64,000 nt of DNA from PLanc-01 sp035342095 (GTDB taxonomy: Bacteria; Planctomycetota; Phycisphaerae; Sedimentisphaerales; Anaerobacaceae): NCBI GenBank assembly GCA_035342095.1, contig DAOQWL010000004.1:60584-124583 (forward strand), read 5' to 3'. This document shows, piece by piece, positions 33,262 through 42,692 of the stretch. Each line of letters begins with the position of its first letter. The first letter of the stretch is position 1. The translations under genes and the position numbers were made by a program. The notes below the pieces were generated by a model that saw nothing but the letters and a program-made list of their open reading frames with translations, searched no databases and was not told the origin of the DNA.

Positions 33262-34347
33262 TCAGCGTTGCAGTACCACCATCCGCGGGCACTCGCTCGT
33301 GATGATCTCGCAGCCGGTCTCCGTGATGAGGATATCGTCCTCGATCCGGATGCCCAGCTTGTCGGGGAGGTAGACGCCCGGCTCGATGGTAAGGATCTGT
33401 CCGGCCTGCAACTTGCCCTGAGCGTTCTCCTTGAGGAACGGGTCCTCGTGGATCTCCAGGCCGAAGCCGTGGCCGGTGCCGTGGCCGTAGAGGGGCAGGC
33501 CGCTCTCGCGAATTACGGCTCTGGCAGCCGCATCGACCTCGACCAATTCGGCCCCAGCTCTCGCTACCGCAATCGCGGCGGCCTGGGCCTTCTCCACCAC
33601 CGCATAGGCCGCTCGATAGGCGGTTGTCGGCGTCCCGAAGGCAAAGGACCGCGTGATATCACTGCAGTACCCGTCGTATCGGGCGCCGAAGTCGATCAGG
33701 ACGGTATCTCGCGGCTTGAGCTTCCTCTGCGTCGGGTGGTGGTGGGGACGGGAGCCGTTCGGGCCGAAGGCGACGATGGTTTCGAAGGCGTTCTTGCCCC
33801 CGAGCTTACGTATTTCGAGGTCCAGGGCGCCCGCCAGTTCGTTCTCGGTGACGCCCGGTCTGATCTGCTGGAGGATCTCGCCGAAGGCCTGGGCGGAGAT
33901 GGCTGCGGCGGCCATGATGGCGGCGGCCTCGTCCACGTCCTTGATGCTCCGCGGCTCCTCGACGATGCCTGAGACAGGCTTCAACGGGACCCCTGCGTTC
34001 TTCTTGAGGACCTCGAACATCCCCACGGAGATCGACTTCTCGACGCCCAGCGTTCTGATGCCCTTGAACTTCCGCAGGAACTGGCCGGTGGCCTGGGCGA
34101 TGGGATCTTTGCCCGCCCGCTGGAGGATCGTCGTCCCGACGCATTCCTTCTGCGCCTGCTCGATGTACCGGCTGTCCGTGACGAGGTGCAGGCCGGTCTT
34201 TGTGACAATGGCCCAACTGTCTTCGCCTGCGAAGCGGGTCAGGTAGCTGACGTTCTCGGGTTTGGTGAGGATCAGTCCGTCGAGGTTCGCTGCCCGGAGC
34301 CAGGCACGGACGATTCCAACGCGTCGGTTTCCGCTTTTTGTGCTCAT
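33262..34347 (-). CDS. M24 family Xaa-Pro aminopeptidase
   Basis: A 361-residue cytoplasmic metallopeptidase removing an N-terminal residue before proline. The start at 34347 follows AAAGGAAG; ATG 34368 is also possible. A creatinase-like N-terminal domain (about 1-130) precedes the pita-bread fold with all five metal ligands: the two Asp in LIDFGARYDGYCSDITRSF, His in HGTGHGFGL, Glu in TIEPGVY and Glu in IRIEDDI. Length matches bacterial PepQ/YpdF-like enzymes. It stands alone, divergent from the rhomboid gene. Confidence 0.93.
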   Translation of the reverse strand: MSTKSGNRRVGIVRAWLRAANLDGLILTKPENVSYLTRFAGEDSWAIVTKTGLHLVTDSRYIEQAQKECVGTTILQRAGKDPIAQATGQFLRKFKGIRTLGVEKSISVGMFEVLKKNAGVPLKPVSGIVEEPRSIKDVDEAAAIMAAAAISAQAFGEILQQIRPGVTENELAGALDLEIRKLGGKNAFETIVAFGPNGSRPHHHPTQRKLKPRDTVLIDFGARYDGYCSDITRSFAFGTPTTAYRAAYAVVEKAQAAAIAVARAGAELVEVDAAARAVIRESGLPLYGHGTGHGFGLEIHEDPFLKENAQGKLQAGQILTIEPGVYLPDKLGIRIEDDILITETGCEIITSECPRMVVLQR

Positions 34348-34678
34348 GGCTTCCTTTATATCCGCCATCCGATCGGGAAGGAAGAGTTTTTGCGAGGTGA
34401 TTTGGCGTGCCATCCGTTGATTGTGATACTTTCTATAGAGCGGGAGATGGCGGAGGTGACGACTGCGAAACAGACCGTTGTCTGTGTTTTCCGCCGGGGA
34501 GAAAGGGTCCCGCACGCCAGCGACCGTGCCTGGGGCCCTGCTATGCGCATTTCCAGCTCGCATCGGACGTCGTCGCACCGGCACAAGGGTGTTTCCGCCT
34601 TGTGGCTTGCCGGTTCGGCCGCTATAATGACGCCCGACCAGACGATATTGAACCGGATCTATTGGAATTCACTGACGA
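34348..34678. other. Divergent intergenic region
   Basis: No gene is visible. It holds the promoter at 34600-34628 for the rhomboid gene; I see no clear promoter for the peptidase. Confidence 0.5.
34600..34628 (+). promoter_or_regulatory. Promoter of the rhomboid gene
   Basis: TTGTGG (34600-34605), 17-base spacer, perfect TATAAT (34623-34628), about 50 bases before ATG 34679. Confidence 0.65.
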
Positions 34679-35881
34679 ATGTGGCCTATCGGGACAGACA
34701 ATCCTCCTCGGCGGACTCCCTACGCCAACTACGCGTTGATCCTCCTCAACGTGGTGATATTCCTCTACTCCTCGTACGGCGGACCCCATCGCTACCTGAT
34801 TGGCGGCGAGATGGTCTCCATCCCGATCCACCCTCGCATGGCCCATTGGCTTCTCATCCCGGCGGCCTGGCGGTTTCACGAGTTCCTGACCTACGCCTTC
34901 CTCCACGGGAGCATGCTCCACATCTTTGGGAACATGCTCTTCCTGTACCTGTTCGGCAATAGCATCAACGACAAGCTGGGCAACTTCTGGTACACCCTCT
35001 TCTACCTCGGGGGAGCTGTCTTCAGCGGCGTCGGCCACACCCTGATGCACCTGGATTCTTACGCACCGACGCTCGGCGCCAGCGGGGCGGTCGCGGCCGT
35101 CACCGGAGCGTATCTGGTTCTCTATCCGCAGACGTTGATCACGGTTCTGTACTGGTTCTTCTTCATCGGCACGATACGAATCCCGGCTCTGTACTTCATC
35201 GGCATCAAGATGATCCTCATCGACAACATGCTCGTCCGTGCCACCCGCGACGTGGCCTACGACGCCCACCTGGCCGGGTATGCGTACGGGATTCTCATCC
35301 CGCTGGTGCTTCTGGCCGCTCGACTCGTGGAGACGAGCCACCTCGATTTGTGGTCCATGATCCGTCGGTGGGATCGCCGGCGGCGGTACCGCGACGTCGT
35401 GGCCGACGGATACGATCCGTTCACCGGAGCAGGGGGGCGAAGACGTGTGGCCGTCCGGGAAGTCCCGACGCCGGCGGATGAGCGTCGCCAGGCGCAGGTC
35501 GATCGGATTCGCCATGAGATTGGCCAGCGGGTCGCCCAGCGGAACCTGGCCGCCGCGGCGGACTCCTACCTCGAACTGATGCGGGTGGACCCCGAGCAGG
35601 TGTTGCCTCGCCAGTCTCTGCTCGACATCGCCAACCAACTGGCAGAGGACCGTCGCGCCGCGGAGGCGGCCGGCGCCTATGAGCAGTTCCTGACGCACTA
35701 CGGCAATTACGAGTACGCCGAGCAGGTCGAGCTTATGGTGGGCATCCTCTATTCCCGTTATCTGCACGATTCCGAACGGGCGATCCGGCATCTCCGACGG
35801 GCCGCCGAACGGCTCTCAGACGACGAGCAACTGAGGATGTGTCGCCTGGAGCTCGCCCGTCTGGAATCGTCGCAGGCGTAA
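34679..35881 (+). CDS. Rhomboid-family intramembrane serine protease with TPR-like tail
   Basis: A 400-residue membrane protein. Six hydrophobic helices (about 18-240) carry the rhomboid features: HGSMLHIFGNMLFLYLFG, the serine of TLGASGAV and the histidine of DAHLAGYAYG. The long soluble tail (about 245-400) is Arg/Ala-rich and helical (repeated blocks such as AAAADSYLELMRVDP and AAEAAGAYEQFLTHY), a TPR-like helix-turn-helix array probably facing the cytoplasm. Rhomboids cut single-pass membrane proteins within the membrane; the substrate is unknown. Expression is supported by a good promoter and followed by a terminator. Confidence 0.88.
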   Translation: MWPIGTDNPPRRTPYANYALILLNVVIFLYSSYGGPHRYLIGGEMVSIPIHPRMAHWLLIPAAWRFHEFLTYAFLHGSMLHIFGNMLFLYLFGNSINDKLGNFWYTLFYLGGAVFSGVGHTLMHLDSYAPTLGASGAVAAVTGAYLVLYPQTLITVLYWFFFIGTIRIPALYFIGIKMILIDNMLVRATRDVAYDAHLAGYAYGILIPLVLLAARLVETSHLDLWSMIRRWDRRRRYRDVVADGYDPFTGAGGRRRVAVREVPTPADERRQAQVDRIRHEIGQRVAQRNLAAAADSYLELMRVDPEQVLPRQSLLDIANQLAEDRRAAEAAGAYEQFLTHYGNYEYAEQVELMVGILYSRYLHDSERAIRHLRRAAERLSDDEQLRMCRLELARLESSQA

Positions 35882-35882
35882 A

Positions 35883-35931
35883 CTGGGCAAACGCGCGAGA
35901 CTCAAGAACTCCGTCGCACCCGGTTTTTTTT
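35883..35931 (+). terminator. Intrinsic terminator after the rhomboid gene
   Basis: Outer stem CTGGG/CCCGG with inner GCG/CGC and GAG/CTC pairs, followed by eight T (35924-35931). Confidence 0.65.
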
Positions 35932-35964
35932 ACGCAACATCCAGGCCAAATGGGCATTTGGGGA

Positions 35965-35993
35965 TTGACAGGCCGGCGACGATGCGGTACCTT
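35965..35993 (+). promoter_or_regulatory. Promoter of the SH3 protein gene
   Basis: Perfect TTGACA (35965-35970), 17-base spacer, weak -10 TACCTT (35988-35993). Confidence 0.5.
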
Positions 35994-36066
35994 CACGCAC
36001 TGAAGGATCGCCCTACCTTGCGGGCAATTCCAGGGCATCTGTGAATTATCTTATAGGAGGTAAGAG

Positions 36067-37308
36067 ATGCAAGCTCGCGTAAGTGCTTCCGTACGCCCGG
36101 TGTGGACGAAGCGGTCTACGGGTGTGATGGTCATTCTGCTGGCGATTGTCTTGCTGGCTTTGCCCTCGCTGGGCCAGGTTCAGCCGGCGCCCGCCGGAAC
36201 CACTACTGTGCCTGTTGCGGGGGTCAACGAACCTGTTCCGGCCAAGGCCCAGGTGGAGCCCTATGTCGCAGAGGCCACAGGCAACGACGTGTTCATCCGT
36301 TCCGGCCCCGGCACGAATTTCTACCAGTGTGGCAAACTCTACGCCGGAGATCGCGTCCAGGTCATCAACACGCAGCAGGGCTGGTCCTGCATCGTTCCGC
36401 CTCCGGGGTGCTTCTCCTGGGTCTCGATGCAGTACGTCAGCATCAACCTGGAGAATCCGACCGTGGGCATCATCACCGGCGACAACGTCGGGGTCTACGC
36501 CGGGTCTGATTTCGTCGAGCCGATGTGGTCCACGAGCAAGCAGGCGGTGCTCAATCGCGGCCAGACTGTGAAGCTGTTGGGGGAAGAGAAGGACGACTAC
36601 TACAAGATCTCGCCGCCGCAGGGGGCGTATCTGTGGGTAAGCAGCCAGTTCCTTCAGGCGGTGGATCGACCGGTCGTGAAGCCCGCTGAGACGAATCCCT
36701 CCGGCGTGCCTGTGCCGGTCGTGCCGCTCGTCAAGCCTGCCGGCGCCGACCCCAACATCGCTCCCAAGACCGATCTGGATATTTACTATGCCTTGGCCGA
36801 GCAGGTCAGCTTGGAGCGAGCCAAGCCGCGTGCCGAGCAGAACTACGCCGAGATCAAGACCAAGCTGCAGGAGCTTGCCGCGAAGAAAGACAGCGGACGC
36901 GCCATGCGGTACGCACAGTACACCCTCGACCAGGTCGAACGGTTCGAGCTGGTCGTCAAGGCCGACAAGGAACTGGCCCTGCAGAAGAAGGAGCTTGTGA
37001 AGGTCGAAGGGAAGATCGATGAAGCCCGCGCCGCCAGGCTTGCGGGGATTGAGGATACCAGCCGGTTCGCTGTGGTCGGCAGGCTCGAGGCATCAAGCGT
37101 CTACGACGCCAGCGGGCTGGGGAAGCGGTTCCGCCTGCTCGACGAATCGGGCACAACGATTTGCTACGTGACGCCCACCGGGTCGGCGGCAACCGCCGAT
37201 TACAGCAAGCTCATCGGTCGCAAAGTCGGGCTGGTCGGCAGGATCCTGTCGCACGAGCCTACCGCCCGGGCCACCGTCGAATTCACCGAGGTGGTTCCGC
37301 TCGAGTGA
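36067..37308 (+). CDS. Secreted protein with two bacterial SH3 domains
   Basis: A 413-residue exported protein; TAGGAGGTAAGAG is a strong ribosome site for ATG 36067. The signal segment (about 18-37) ends LPSLGQ. Two SH3_3-like modules follow: about 68-128 (DVFIRSGPGTNFYQCGKL...) and about 130-200 (NVGVYAGSD...). A helical, charged region (about 240-325) probably forms a coiled coil, and a C-terminal beta domain (about 330-413, FAVVGRLEASSVYD) resembles an OB or SH3-like fold. Such SH3 modules usually bind cell-wall or surface ligands; the partner is unknown. It is a single-gene unit with its own promoter and terminator. Confidence 0.8.
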   Translation: MQARVSASVRPVWTKRSTGVMVILLAIVLLALPSLGQVQPAPAGTTTVPVAGVNEPVPAKAQVEPYVAEATGNDVFIRSGPGTNFYQCGKLYAGDRVQVINTQQGWSCIVPPPGCFSWVSMQYVSINLENPTVGIITGDNVGVYAGSDFVEPMWSTSKQAVLNRGQTVKLLGEEKDDYYKISPPQGAYLWVSSQFLQAVDRPVVKPAETNPSGVPVPVVPLVKPAGADPNIAPKTDLDIYYALAEQVSLERAKPRAEQNYAEIKTKLQELAAKKDSGRAMRYAQYTLDQVERFELVVKADKELALQKKELVKVEGKIDEARAARLAGIEDTSRFAVVGRLEASSVYDASGLGKRFRLLDESGTTICYVTPTGSAATADYSKLIGRKVGLVGRILSHEPTARATVEFTEVVPLE

Positions 37309-37361
37309 GCCATCGTCCACCATGAACCTCTCTGGCACGGGGTTCATAGAATACCAAAACG

Positions 37362-37399
37362 AAGAAGTCGCACCCGTAAGAGTGCGACTTCTTTGTTTT
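37362..37399 (+). terminator. Strong intrinsic terminator after the SH3 gene
   Basis: Perfect 12-bp stem AAGAAGTCGCAC (37362-37373) / GTGCGACTTCTT (37382-37393), 8-base loop, then TGTTTT. Confidence 0.9.
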
Positions 37400-37440
37400 C
37401 CGGGGAGAAATGAGGCGCGGGCCTCTGTCTTCTTCCGGCT

Positions 37441-38712
37441 CTATGCCTCTTTGCCCGGCACCGCGGGAATCTCGTCCGCCGGCGCGACCACCTGGCCCGT
37501 CTCGAAGTCGAGGGCCGTGGGTTTGCAGGTCAGATTGTACCAGGGGGACGTCTCGTTCTCGACGACGTCCTTCCAGCGGACCAGCTTGCCGGTGTAGGCC
37601 GAGATCCGTCCCATGATTGCGGTCAGCGTGGACTCCGCGACATTACGGGCCTCGTTGAGCGGCTTGTCCGCGATGATGCTGTTGAGCAGGTCGATGTGCT
37701 CCTGCACGTAGGGGTTGTGCTCGGGGAACTGCGGGACATCCACCTGCTTGCCGGCCTTGAGACCGCCGTCGCCCCAGGTTTCGCCGTTGGTGCCGCGGAA
37801 GAACTCGCGGACACCGCCGTCGGTGCCGTTGATCTGGCGGCACATGCTGTGGATACGGCAGCCCTCGCCGTAGTCGAAGTCTATGCTGAAGAAGTCGAAC
37901 TGGTTGCCGGTCTTGCGACGGGCCCGGCCTCCAAAGCCCAAGGCCGAGGTCGGCGGGTGCCCGATGTACCAGTTGGCGACGTCGATATTGTGTACGTGCT
38001 GCTCGACGAGGTGGTCGCCGGACATCTCGGTGAAGCTCACCCAGTTGCGGACCATGTAGTCGGCGTCGCTCTCGCCGGGCTTCTTCGTCTGAAACCACAG
38101 GGCGCCGCCGCACCAGTAGATGGCGCCGCCGGCGATCTGCCCGATCGCGCCGTTGGCCACCGCATGCTGGATGCGGAGGTAACTGGCCTGGTGGCGCCGC
38201 TGGGTGCCGGCCACGACTGCGAGACCCTTCTGCTTGGCGATCTCGCCCGCTGCGATGATCTTCCGCCCGCCCGGCGGGTCCACGGCCACCGGTTTCTCCA
38301 TGAATACGTGCTTGCCCGCCTTGACTGCGGCTTCGAAGTGTACCGGCCGGAAGTTTGGCGACGTCGCGATGATCACTACGTCCGCGTTGCTTGCCAGCAC
38401 GTTCTTGTAGGCGTCACCGCCGCCGAAGCACCGGGAGGCCGGCACGTTGTACTTCTTGCCCGCGTTCTCGGCCCTCTCCTTGAACCAGTCGGCGGTGGCG
38501 ACGACTTCCAGCTCGGCGCCGATGATCTTGATGGCCTCGGCGCAGTTGTCCAGAGCGCCGGTGCCCCGACCGCCGGAGCCGATCAGGCCGACGCGGAACT
38601 TCCGCGGCGCCGACGCTGCGAAGATCACATTCTGGGCGGCCAGCACACCGGCCATGCCCGCCGCCGAGGTCTTGATGAAGTCCCGGCGGGACACACTCGA
38701 TAACTCTCTCAT
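37441..38712 (-). CDS. Tat-exported Gfo/Idh/MocA dehydrogenase
   Basis: A 423-residue NAD(P)-dependent sugar dehydrogenase. The start at 38712 follows AAAGGA; an N-terminal SRRDFIKTSAAG is a twin-arginine signal. The Rossmann domain starts VGLIGSGGRGTGA, and the family motif EKPVAVD supplies the catalytic lysine; the C-terminal substrate domain has HNIDVANWYIG. Enzymes of this type oxidise or isomerise sugars outside the cytoplasmic membrane with tightly bound cofactor. It is the last gene of a three-gene minus-strand unit with the epimerase (29 bases upstream) and a second Gfo/Idh gene. Confidence 0.92.
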   Translation of the reverse strand: MRELSSVSRRDFIKTSAAGMAGVLAAQNVIFAASAPRKFRVGLIGSGGRGTGALDNCAEAIKIIGAELEVVATADWFKERAENAGKKYNVPASRCFGGGDAYKNVLASNADVVIIATSPNFRPVHFEAAVKAGKHVFMEKPVAVDPPGGRKIIAAGEIAKQKGLAVVAGTQRRHQASYLRIQHAVANGAIGQIAGGAIYWCGGALWFQTKKPGESDADYMVRNWVSFTEMSGDHLVEQHVHNIDVANWYIGHPPTSALGFGGRARRKTGNQFDFFSIDFDYGEGCRIHSMCRQINGTDGGVREFFRGTNGETWGDGGLKAGKQVDVPQFPEHNPYVQEHIDLLNSIIADKPLNEARNVAESTLTAIMGRISAYTGKLVRWKDVVENETSPWYNLTCKPTALDFETGQVVAPADEIPAVPGKEA

Positions 38713-38741
38713 GATGGGTCCTTTCTCTGTTGTTGCTGCTG

Positions 38742-39683
38742 TCATACCTCGAAGTCGTCGCAGGCCCGATAGGCGTCGATCACGGCCCGCTCGCTCTCTT
38801 TGGAGTCGCCTTTGCTCTTGCCGTGCTCCATGCACAGGACGCCCTGATAGCCCTTGTGATAGATGTGCCGGAAGATGTTCTTGTAGTTGATCTCGCCGGT
38901 GCCGGGCTCGTTGCGTCCGGGGTTGTCGCCCAGGTGGAACGCGCCGATCTCGCTCCAGGCCTTGTCGATGTTCGGGATCAGGTTGCCCTCGGTGATCTGC
39001 TGATGGTACAGGTCGTCGACGATCTTGCAGGACGGGCTATTGACCGCTCGGCAGACGAGGTAGGCCTGGGGGATCTTCTGGAGGAACAGGCCAGGATGAT
39101 CTCGCCACCAGTTCAGCGGCTCCAACACGATGACGACCCCTGCGGGCTCCGCGATCTCGACGCAGCGTCGCACATTGTCGATCAGATTGGCGGTCTGGTA
39201 GTCGATCTCCATCCGCTGGCTGATGCACCCGGGGGCGATCAGCGTCCACTTGCAGCGGGTCCGCTTGGCGACCTCGACCGCCTGTTTCGTGGTATTGACG
39301 ATCTGGTCCTGGAACTCCTTGTCCTGCGTGACGAACGTGGGTTTGCCGAACTCGGCATACATGACGAATGGTCCCAGGGTCATGCCGAGCCGGTCCATTT
39401 CCTTGGCGATCTGTTCCTGCTGCTCCGGCGGCCTGCCCATCAGGCCGTTGTCGAACATCGCGGAAAAGCCTTCGTCGGCCATGAATTTGATCTGGTCGAT
39501 CGGGTCTCTGCCCGCGTGTTTCGGGAATGCACCCAGGCTCGGTGCGTACTTGAGCTTGAACTTCTTGGGCGACTCAGCGGCCTTGGCGCCTGACGGCGAG
39601 AGAGAAGCTGCGAAAGCCGCGGTCGCGGCCGCAGTCGAAATGAAGCTGCGGCGAGAGACCTGAGTGCTTGGATTGTTCTTCAT
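38742..39683 (-). CDS. Tat-exported TIM-barrel sugar isomerase/epimerase (hydroxypyruvate-isomerase-like)
   Basis: A 313-residue AP-endonuclease-2-type TIM barrel. The start at 39683 is fixed by GGAG eight bases upstream and a Tat signal (VSRRSFISTAAATAAFAASLS). Metal-binding acidic and His residues are in VIVLEPLNWW, IVDDLYHQQITEG, IGAFHLGDNPGRNEPGTGEIN and GVLCMEHGKS, the pattern of hydroxypyruvate isomerase Hyi. It interconverts keto and aldehyde sugar derivatives; the real substrate is unknown. It lies between two Gfo/Idh genes of the same strand. Confidence 0.88.
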   Translation of the reverse strand: MKNNPSTQVSRRSFISTAAATAAFAASLSPSGAKAAESPKKFKLKYAPSLGAFPKHAGRDPIDQIKFMADEGFSAMFDNGLMGRPPEQQEQIAKEMDRLGMTLGPFVMYAEFGKPTFVTQDKEFQDQIVNTTKQAVEVAKRTRCKWTLIAPGCISQRMEIDYQTANLIDNVRRCVEIAEPAGVVIVLEPLNWWRDHPGLFLQKIPQAYLVCRAVNSPSCKIVDDLYHQQITEGNLIPNIDKAWSEIGAFHLGDNPGRNEPGTGEINYKNIFRHIYHKGYQGVLCMEHGKSKGDSKESERAVIDAYRACDDFEV

Positions 39684-39814
39684 GGAAATGCTCCTGTCTT
39701 GGGGACTTGTACGGGTCCGCTCCTCCACAACTCTCGGAGATAATCCGAGGTTCGGCGCACGCGGATTCGTGCGCCGAGCCTCGTCGATTGTTGACCGGCA
39801 TACGCCGGAGGGAC

Positions 39815-40987
39815 TTACGACTTCATGGGTGTCCACTTCTGGTCGCTCTTGGAACTGGCGACGACGGTCTCGATGAAGAGAAGGCCTCGGACGCCCGCCT
39901 CCACGCTCGGGAAGTCCAGGGCCAGCTCGCTGGGCTTCTCGCCTGCGATGGCGCACTTGACGGTCTCCGCGAAGTTCGTGTAGTTGTTGGCAAAGGCTTC
40001 GAGGAAGGCTTCCGGATGGCCCGAGGGGATGCGGGTTCCGCGTGCGGCGGCGGCGCTGTAGGCGCCGACGTAGCCGTTGCCTCTCTTCCAGACCTGTTCC
40101 GGCTTGTCGTTCTCTCGAACGTACAGGTAGTTCGGGTGCTCCTGGTGCCATTCGAGGCTGGCCTTTTCGCCGTGGACCCAGATCGCGAGATTGTTCTCTT
40201 CGCCGATGCCGATCTGGGTGGCGTGCAGGACGCCCTTGGCGCCGTTGTCGAACTTCAGCAGGCAGTTGCAGTCGTCGTCGAGGGGCCGGCCCGGCACGAA
40301 GCTGGTCAGTTCCGCGCAGATGTGGGTGATCTTGAGACCCGAGATGTACTCCGCCAGGTTGGCGGCGTGGGTCCCGATGTCGCCGACGCAGCCGCCGGCG
40401 CCGCTCTGCTTCGGGTCGGTCCGCCAGCTCGCCTGCATCTGGCCGGTCTTCTCCAGAGCGGTCGCGAGCCAGCCCTGGGGGTACTGGACGACGATCTTGC
40501 GGATCTTGCCCAGGTCGCCCTTCTTGACCATGTCCCGAGCGAGCTTGGCCATGGGGTAGCCGGTGTAATTGTGCATCAGGCCGAAGACCAGCTTCTTGTC
40601 TTTCACGATCTTCTGGAGTTCCTTGCCCTCATCGGAGGTCAGGGTCATGGGCTTCTCGCACATCACGTGGAAACCGGCCAAGAGGAAATCACGGGCGATG
40701 GGGAAGTGCCAGTTGTTCGGCGTAGTCACGGCGACGAAGTCGATGCGGTCGCCCGCGGGCAGCGCCGATTCGGCCTTGATCATCTCCTTGTAGTCGCTGT
40801 ACACGCGCTTCGGATCGAGGGCCAGGTGCTTGCCCATTTCCAGGGACTTCTTCGGGTCGATATCGAATGCGCCGGCCACCAGCTCGATTTCTCCATCCAG
40901 ACGGGAGGCCTTGCGATGCACCTCGCCGATGAAAGCCCCGGGGCCTCCGCCGATCAAACCCATTCTTAACTTCCGGTCGAGTCTCAT
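39815..40987 (-). CDS. Cytoplasmic Gfo/Idh/MocA dehydrogenase
   Basis: A 390-residue enzyme without a signal peptide: the start at 40987 follows GGAACAGGT and leads straight into MRLDRKLRMGLIGGGPGAFIG, a Rossmann nucleotide site. CEKPMTLTSDEG provides the family lysine, and GDIGTHAANLAEYISG the substrate-side histidine. First gene of the minus-strand unit 40987-37441. It is probably a cytoplasmic partner to the exported enzyme at 37441, acting later in the same sugar route (inference). Confidence 0.9.
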   Translation of the reverse strand: MRLDRKLRMGLIGGGPGAFIGEVHRKASRLDGEIELVAGAFDIDPKKSLEMGKHLALDPKRVYSDYKEMIKAESALPAGDRIDFVAVTTPNNWHFPIARDFLLAGFHVMCEKPMTLTSDEGKELQKIVKDKKLVFGLMHNYTGYPMAKLARDMVKKGDLGKIRKIVVQYPQGWLATALEKTGQMQASWRTDPKQSGAGGCVGDIGTHAANLAEYISGLKITHICAELTSFVPGRPLDDDCNCLLKFDNGAKGVLHATQIGIGEENNLAIWVHGEKASLEWHQEHPNYLYVRENDKPEQVWKRGNGYVGAYSAAAARGTRIPSGHPEAFLEAFANNYTNFAETVKCAIAGEKPSELALDFPSVEAGVRGLLFIETVVASSKSDQKWTPMKS

Positions 40988-41235
40988 ACCTGTTCCTTTC
41001 AATCTTGCTGTGGACGACGTTGTATTTGTGATGTTTTTCACGGGACTGTTCTGCCCGAGCCGTGTTACCTCCAATAGCAAAAACCATCGGCGATTATAGG
41101 CGTTTGAGCCGCCAACGCAACCCCCAAAGCTGGTTTTGCTCGGGCTCGTGGTTGACAATGGCGGGTCCAGCCCGTAAACCTTCCTGTGCGCGGCTTTCTC
41201 CCGGCGCCGATGTGATCGAACAGGAATGAGGGGAC

Positions 41236-42627
41236 ATGAAGACGCGGATTCGTCCAACGGCAGTGGATTTGTACTTCCTCCCGGTCACGACCCGGGTGCC
41301 GCTGAAGTTCGGGCCGGAGACGCTCACGTCCGTGATCTGTGCGCGGGCGTGTCTGACCGTCGAGGACGGGCGAGGCAAACGGGCGCAGGGCTGGGGCGAA
41401 ACGCCCCTGAGCGTGCAGTGGACCTGGCCCAGCAGCCTGAGCTACCAGGAACGCTGTGATGCGATGACGGCTTTCTGCTGCGAATTAGCCCATGCCTGGG
41501 CTGATCTGGCGGACGAAGGACACCCGATCGAAGTCGGTTATCGTTTCGTTGAGTGCGTGCTTCCGGGTCTGCTGCATGACCTCAATGCTCAGCGGGGAGA
41601 TGGAACCGAGCCGATGCCCTGGCTGGCCGCCCTGGTCTGCTGCTCCGCGTTCGATATCGCTCTGCATGATGCCTACGGACAGCTTCTCGGCTGCCCGGTC
41701 TACGAGACCTATGGTCCTGAGTTCATGAGTGTGGATCTGGCCCACTTTCTGGAACCCTCGCCGGGGGCGGCGGTGTCCTTTGCAGACAAGTACCCGGCGG
41801 ATTTCCTCGTGTCGCCGCCTTCGAGACTGCCCGCGTGGCACCTGGTGGGGGGCAAGGACCTGCTCGACGCCTCCGAGCGGACGGGCAGCGAGCCGGAAGA
41901 CGGTCATCCGGTCTTGTTGCCCGACTGGATCGAGCGGGACGGACTGACCTGCCTGAAAGTCAAGCTTCGGGGCAATGACGCGGCGTGGGACTGTGACCGG
42001 CTCGTCAGAGTGGGCCGGATCGCCCTCGATCACGATGTCCTGTGGCTGACCAGCGACTTCAACTGCACCGTGACGGACCCGGCCTACGTCAACGACATCC
42101 TGGACCGGCTGATGAAGGACCATCCTCGCATCTACCAGATGATCCTGTACGTCGAGCAGCCGTTCCCCTACGACCTGGAGGCCAGCCGGATCGATGTCCA
42201 CAGCGTCTCCGCTCGCAAGCCGCTCTTCATGGACGAAAGCGCGCACGATTGGAGACTGATCCGCCTGGGACGCGAGCTCGGCTGGACTGGCGTCGCCCTC
42301 AAGACCTGCAAGACCCAGACGGGGGCCTTGCTGAGCCTGTGCTGGGCCAAGGCGCACGGTATGACCCTCATGGTTCAGGACCTGACCAATCCCATGCTGG
42401 CCCAGATCCCGCACGTGCTCCTGGCCGCCCACGCGGGCACGATCATGGGCGTTGAGACGAACGCGATGCAGTTCTATCCTGCCGCCTCGGCGCCGGAGGA
42501 GGCGGTGCATCCGGGATTGTACCGCCGTCGGGATGGCTGCGTGGACCTGTCCACGTTGCGCGGTCCCGGTTTCGGTTATCGATTGGACGAGATCAAACGC
42601 CAGTTGCCCGAGAAGGCAGCGAGTTAG
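41236..42627 (+). CDS. Enolase-superfamily (mandelate racemase/muconate lactonizing-like) enzyme
   Basis: A 463-residue protein. The N-terminal capping domain (about 1-145) precedes a (beta/alpha)7 barrel: LTCLKVKLRG carries the general base region, TSDFNC and YVEQPFP the first metal ligands, and KPLFMDESAHD the later acid; LKTCKTQTGAL and MVQDLTNPM follow. Many relatives dehydrate sugar acids or epimerise dipeptides; the enlarged middle makes the exact subgroup unclear. GAGGGG lies upstream of ATG 41236. It is divergent from the Gfo/Idh unit and 65 bases before the next epimerase gene. Confidence 0.82.
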   Translation: MKTRIRPTAVDLYFLPVTTRVPLKFGPETLTSVICARACLTVEDGRGKRAQGWGETPLSVQWTWPSSLSYQERCDAMTAFCCELAHAWADLADEGHPIEVGYRFVECVLPGLLHDLNAQRGDGTEPMPWLAALVCCSAFDIALHDAYGQLLGCPVYETYGPEFMSVDLAHFLEPSPGAAVSFADKYPADFLVSPPSRLPAWHLVGGKDLLDASERTGSEPEDGHPVLLPDWIERDGLTCLKVKLRGNDAAWDCDRLVRVGRIALDHDVLWLTSDFNCTVTDPAYVNDILDRLMKDHPRIYQMILYVEQPFPYDLEASRIDVHSVSARKPLFMDESAHDWRLIRLGRELGWTGVALKTCKTQTGALLSLCWAKAHGMTLMVQDLTNPMLAQIPHVLLAAHAGTIMGVETNAMQFYPAASAPEEAVHPGLYRRRDGCVDLSTLRGPGFGYRLDEIKRQLPEKAAS

Positions 42628-42692
42628 GTATTCATGATTTGTGATGGTTGATTCATACATCAGCAATCGAACTTCTGATGGGAGTGAGTGAG

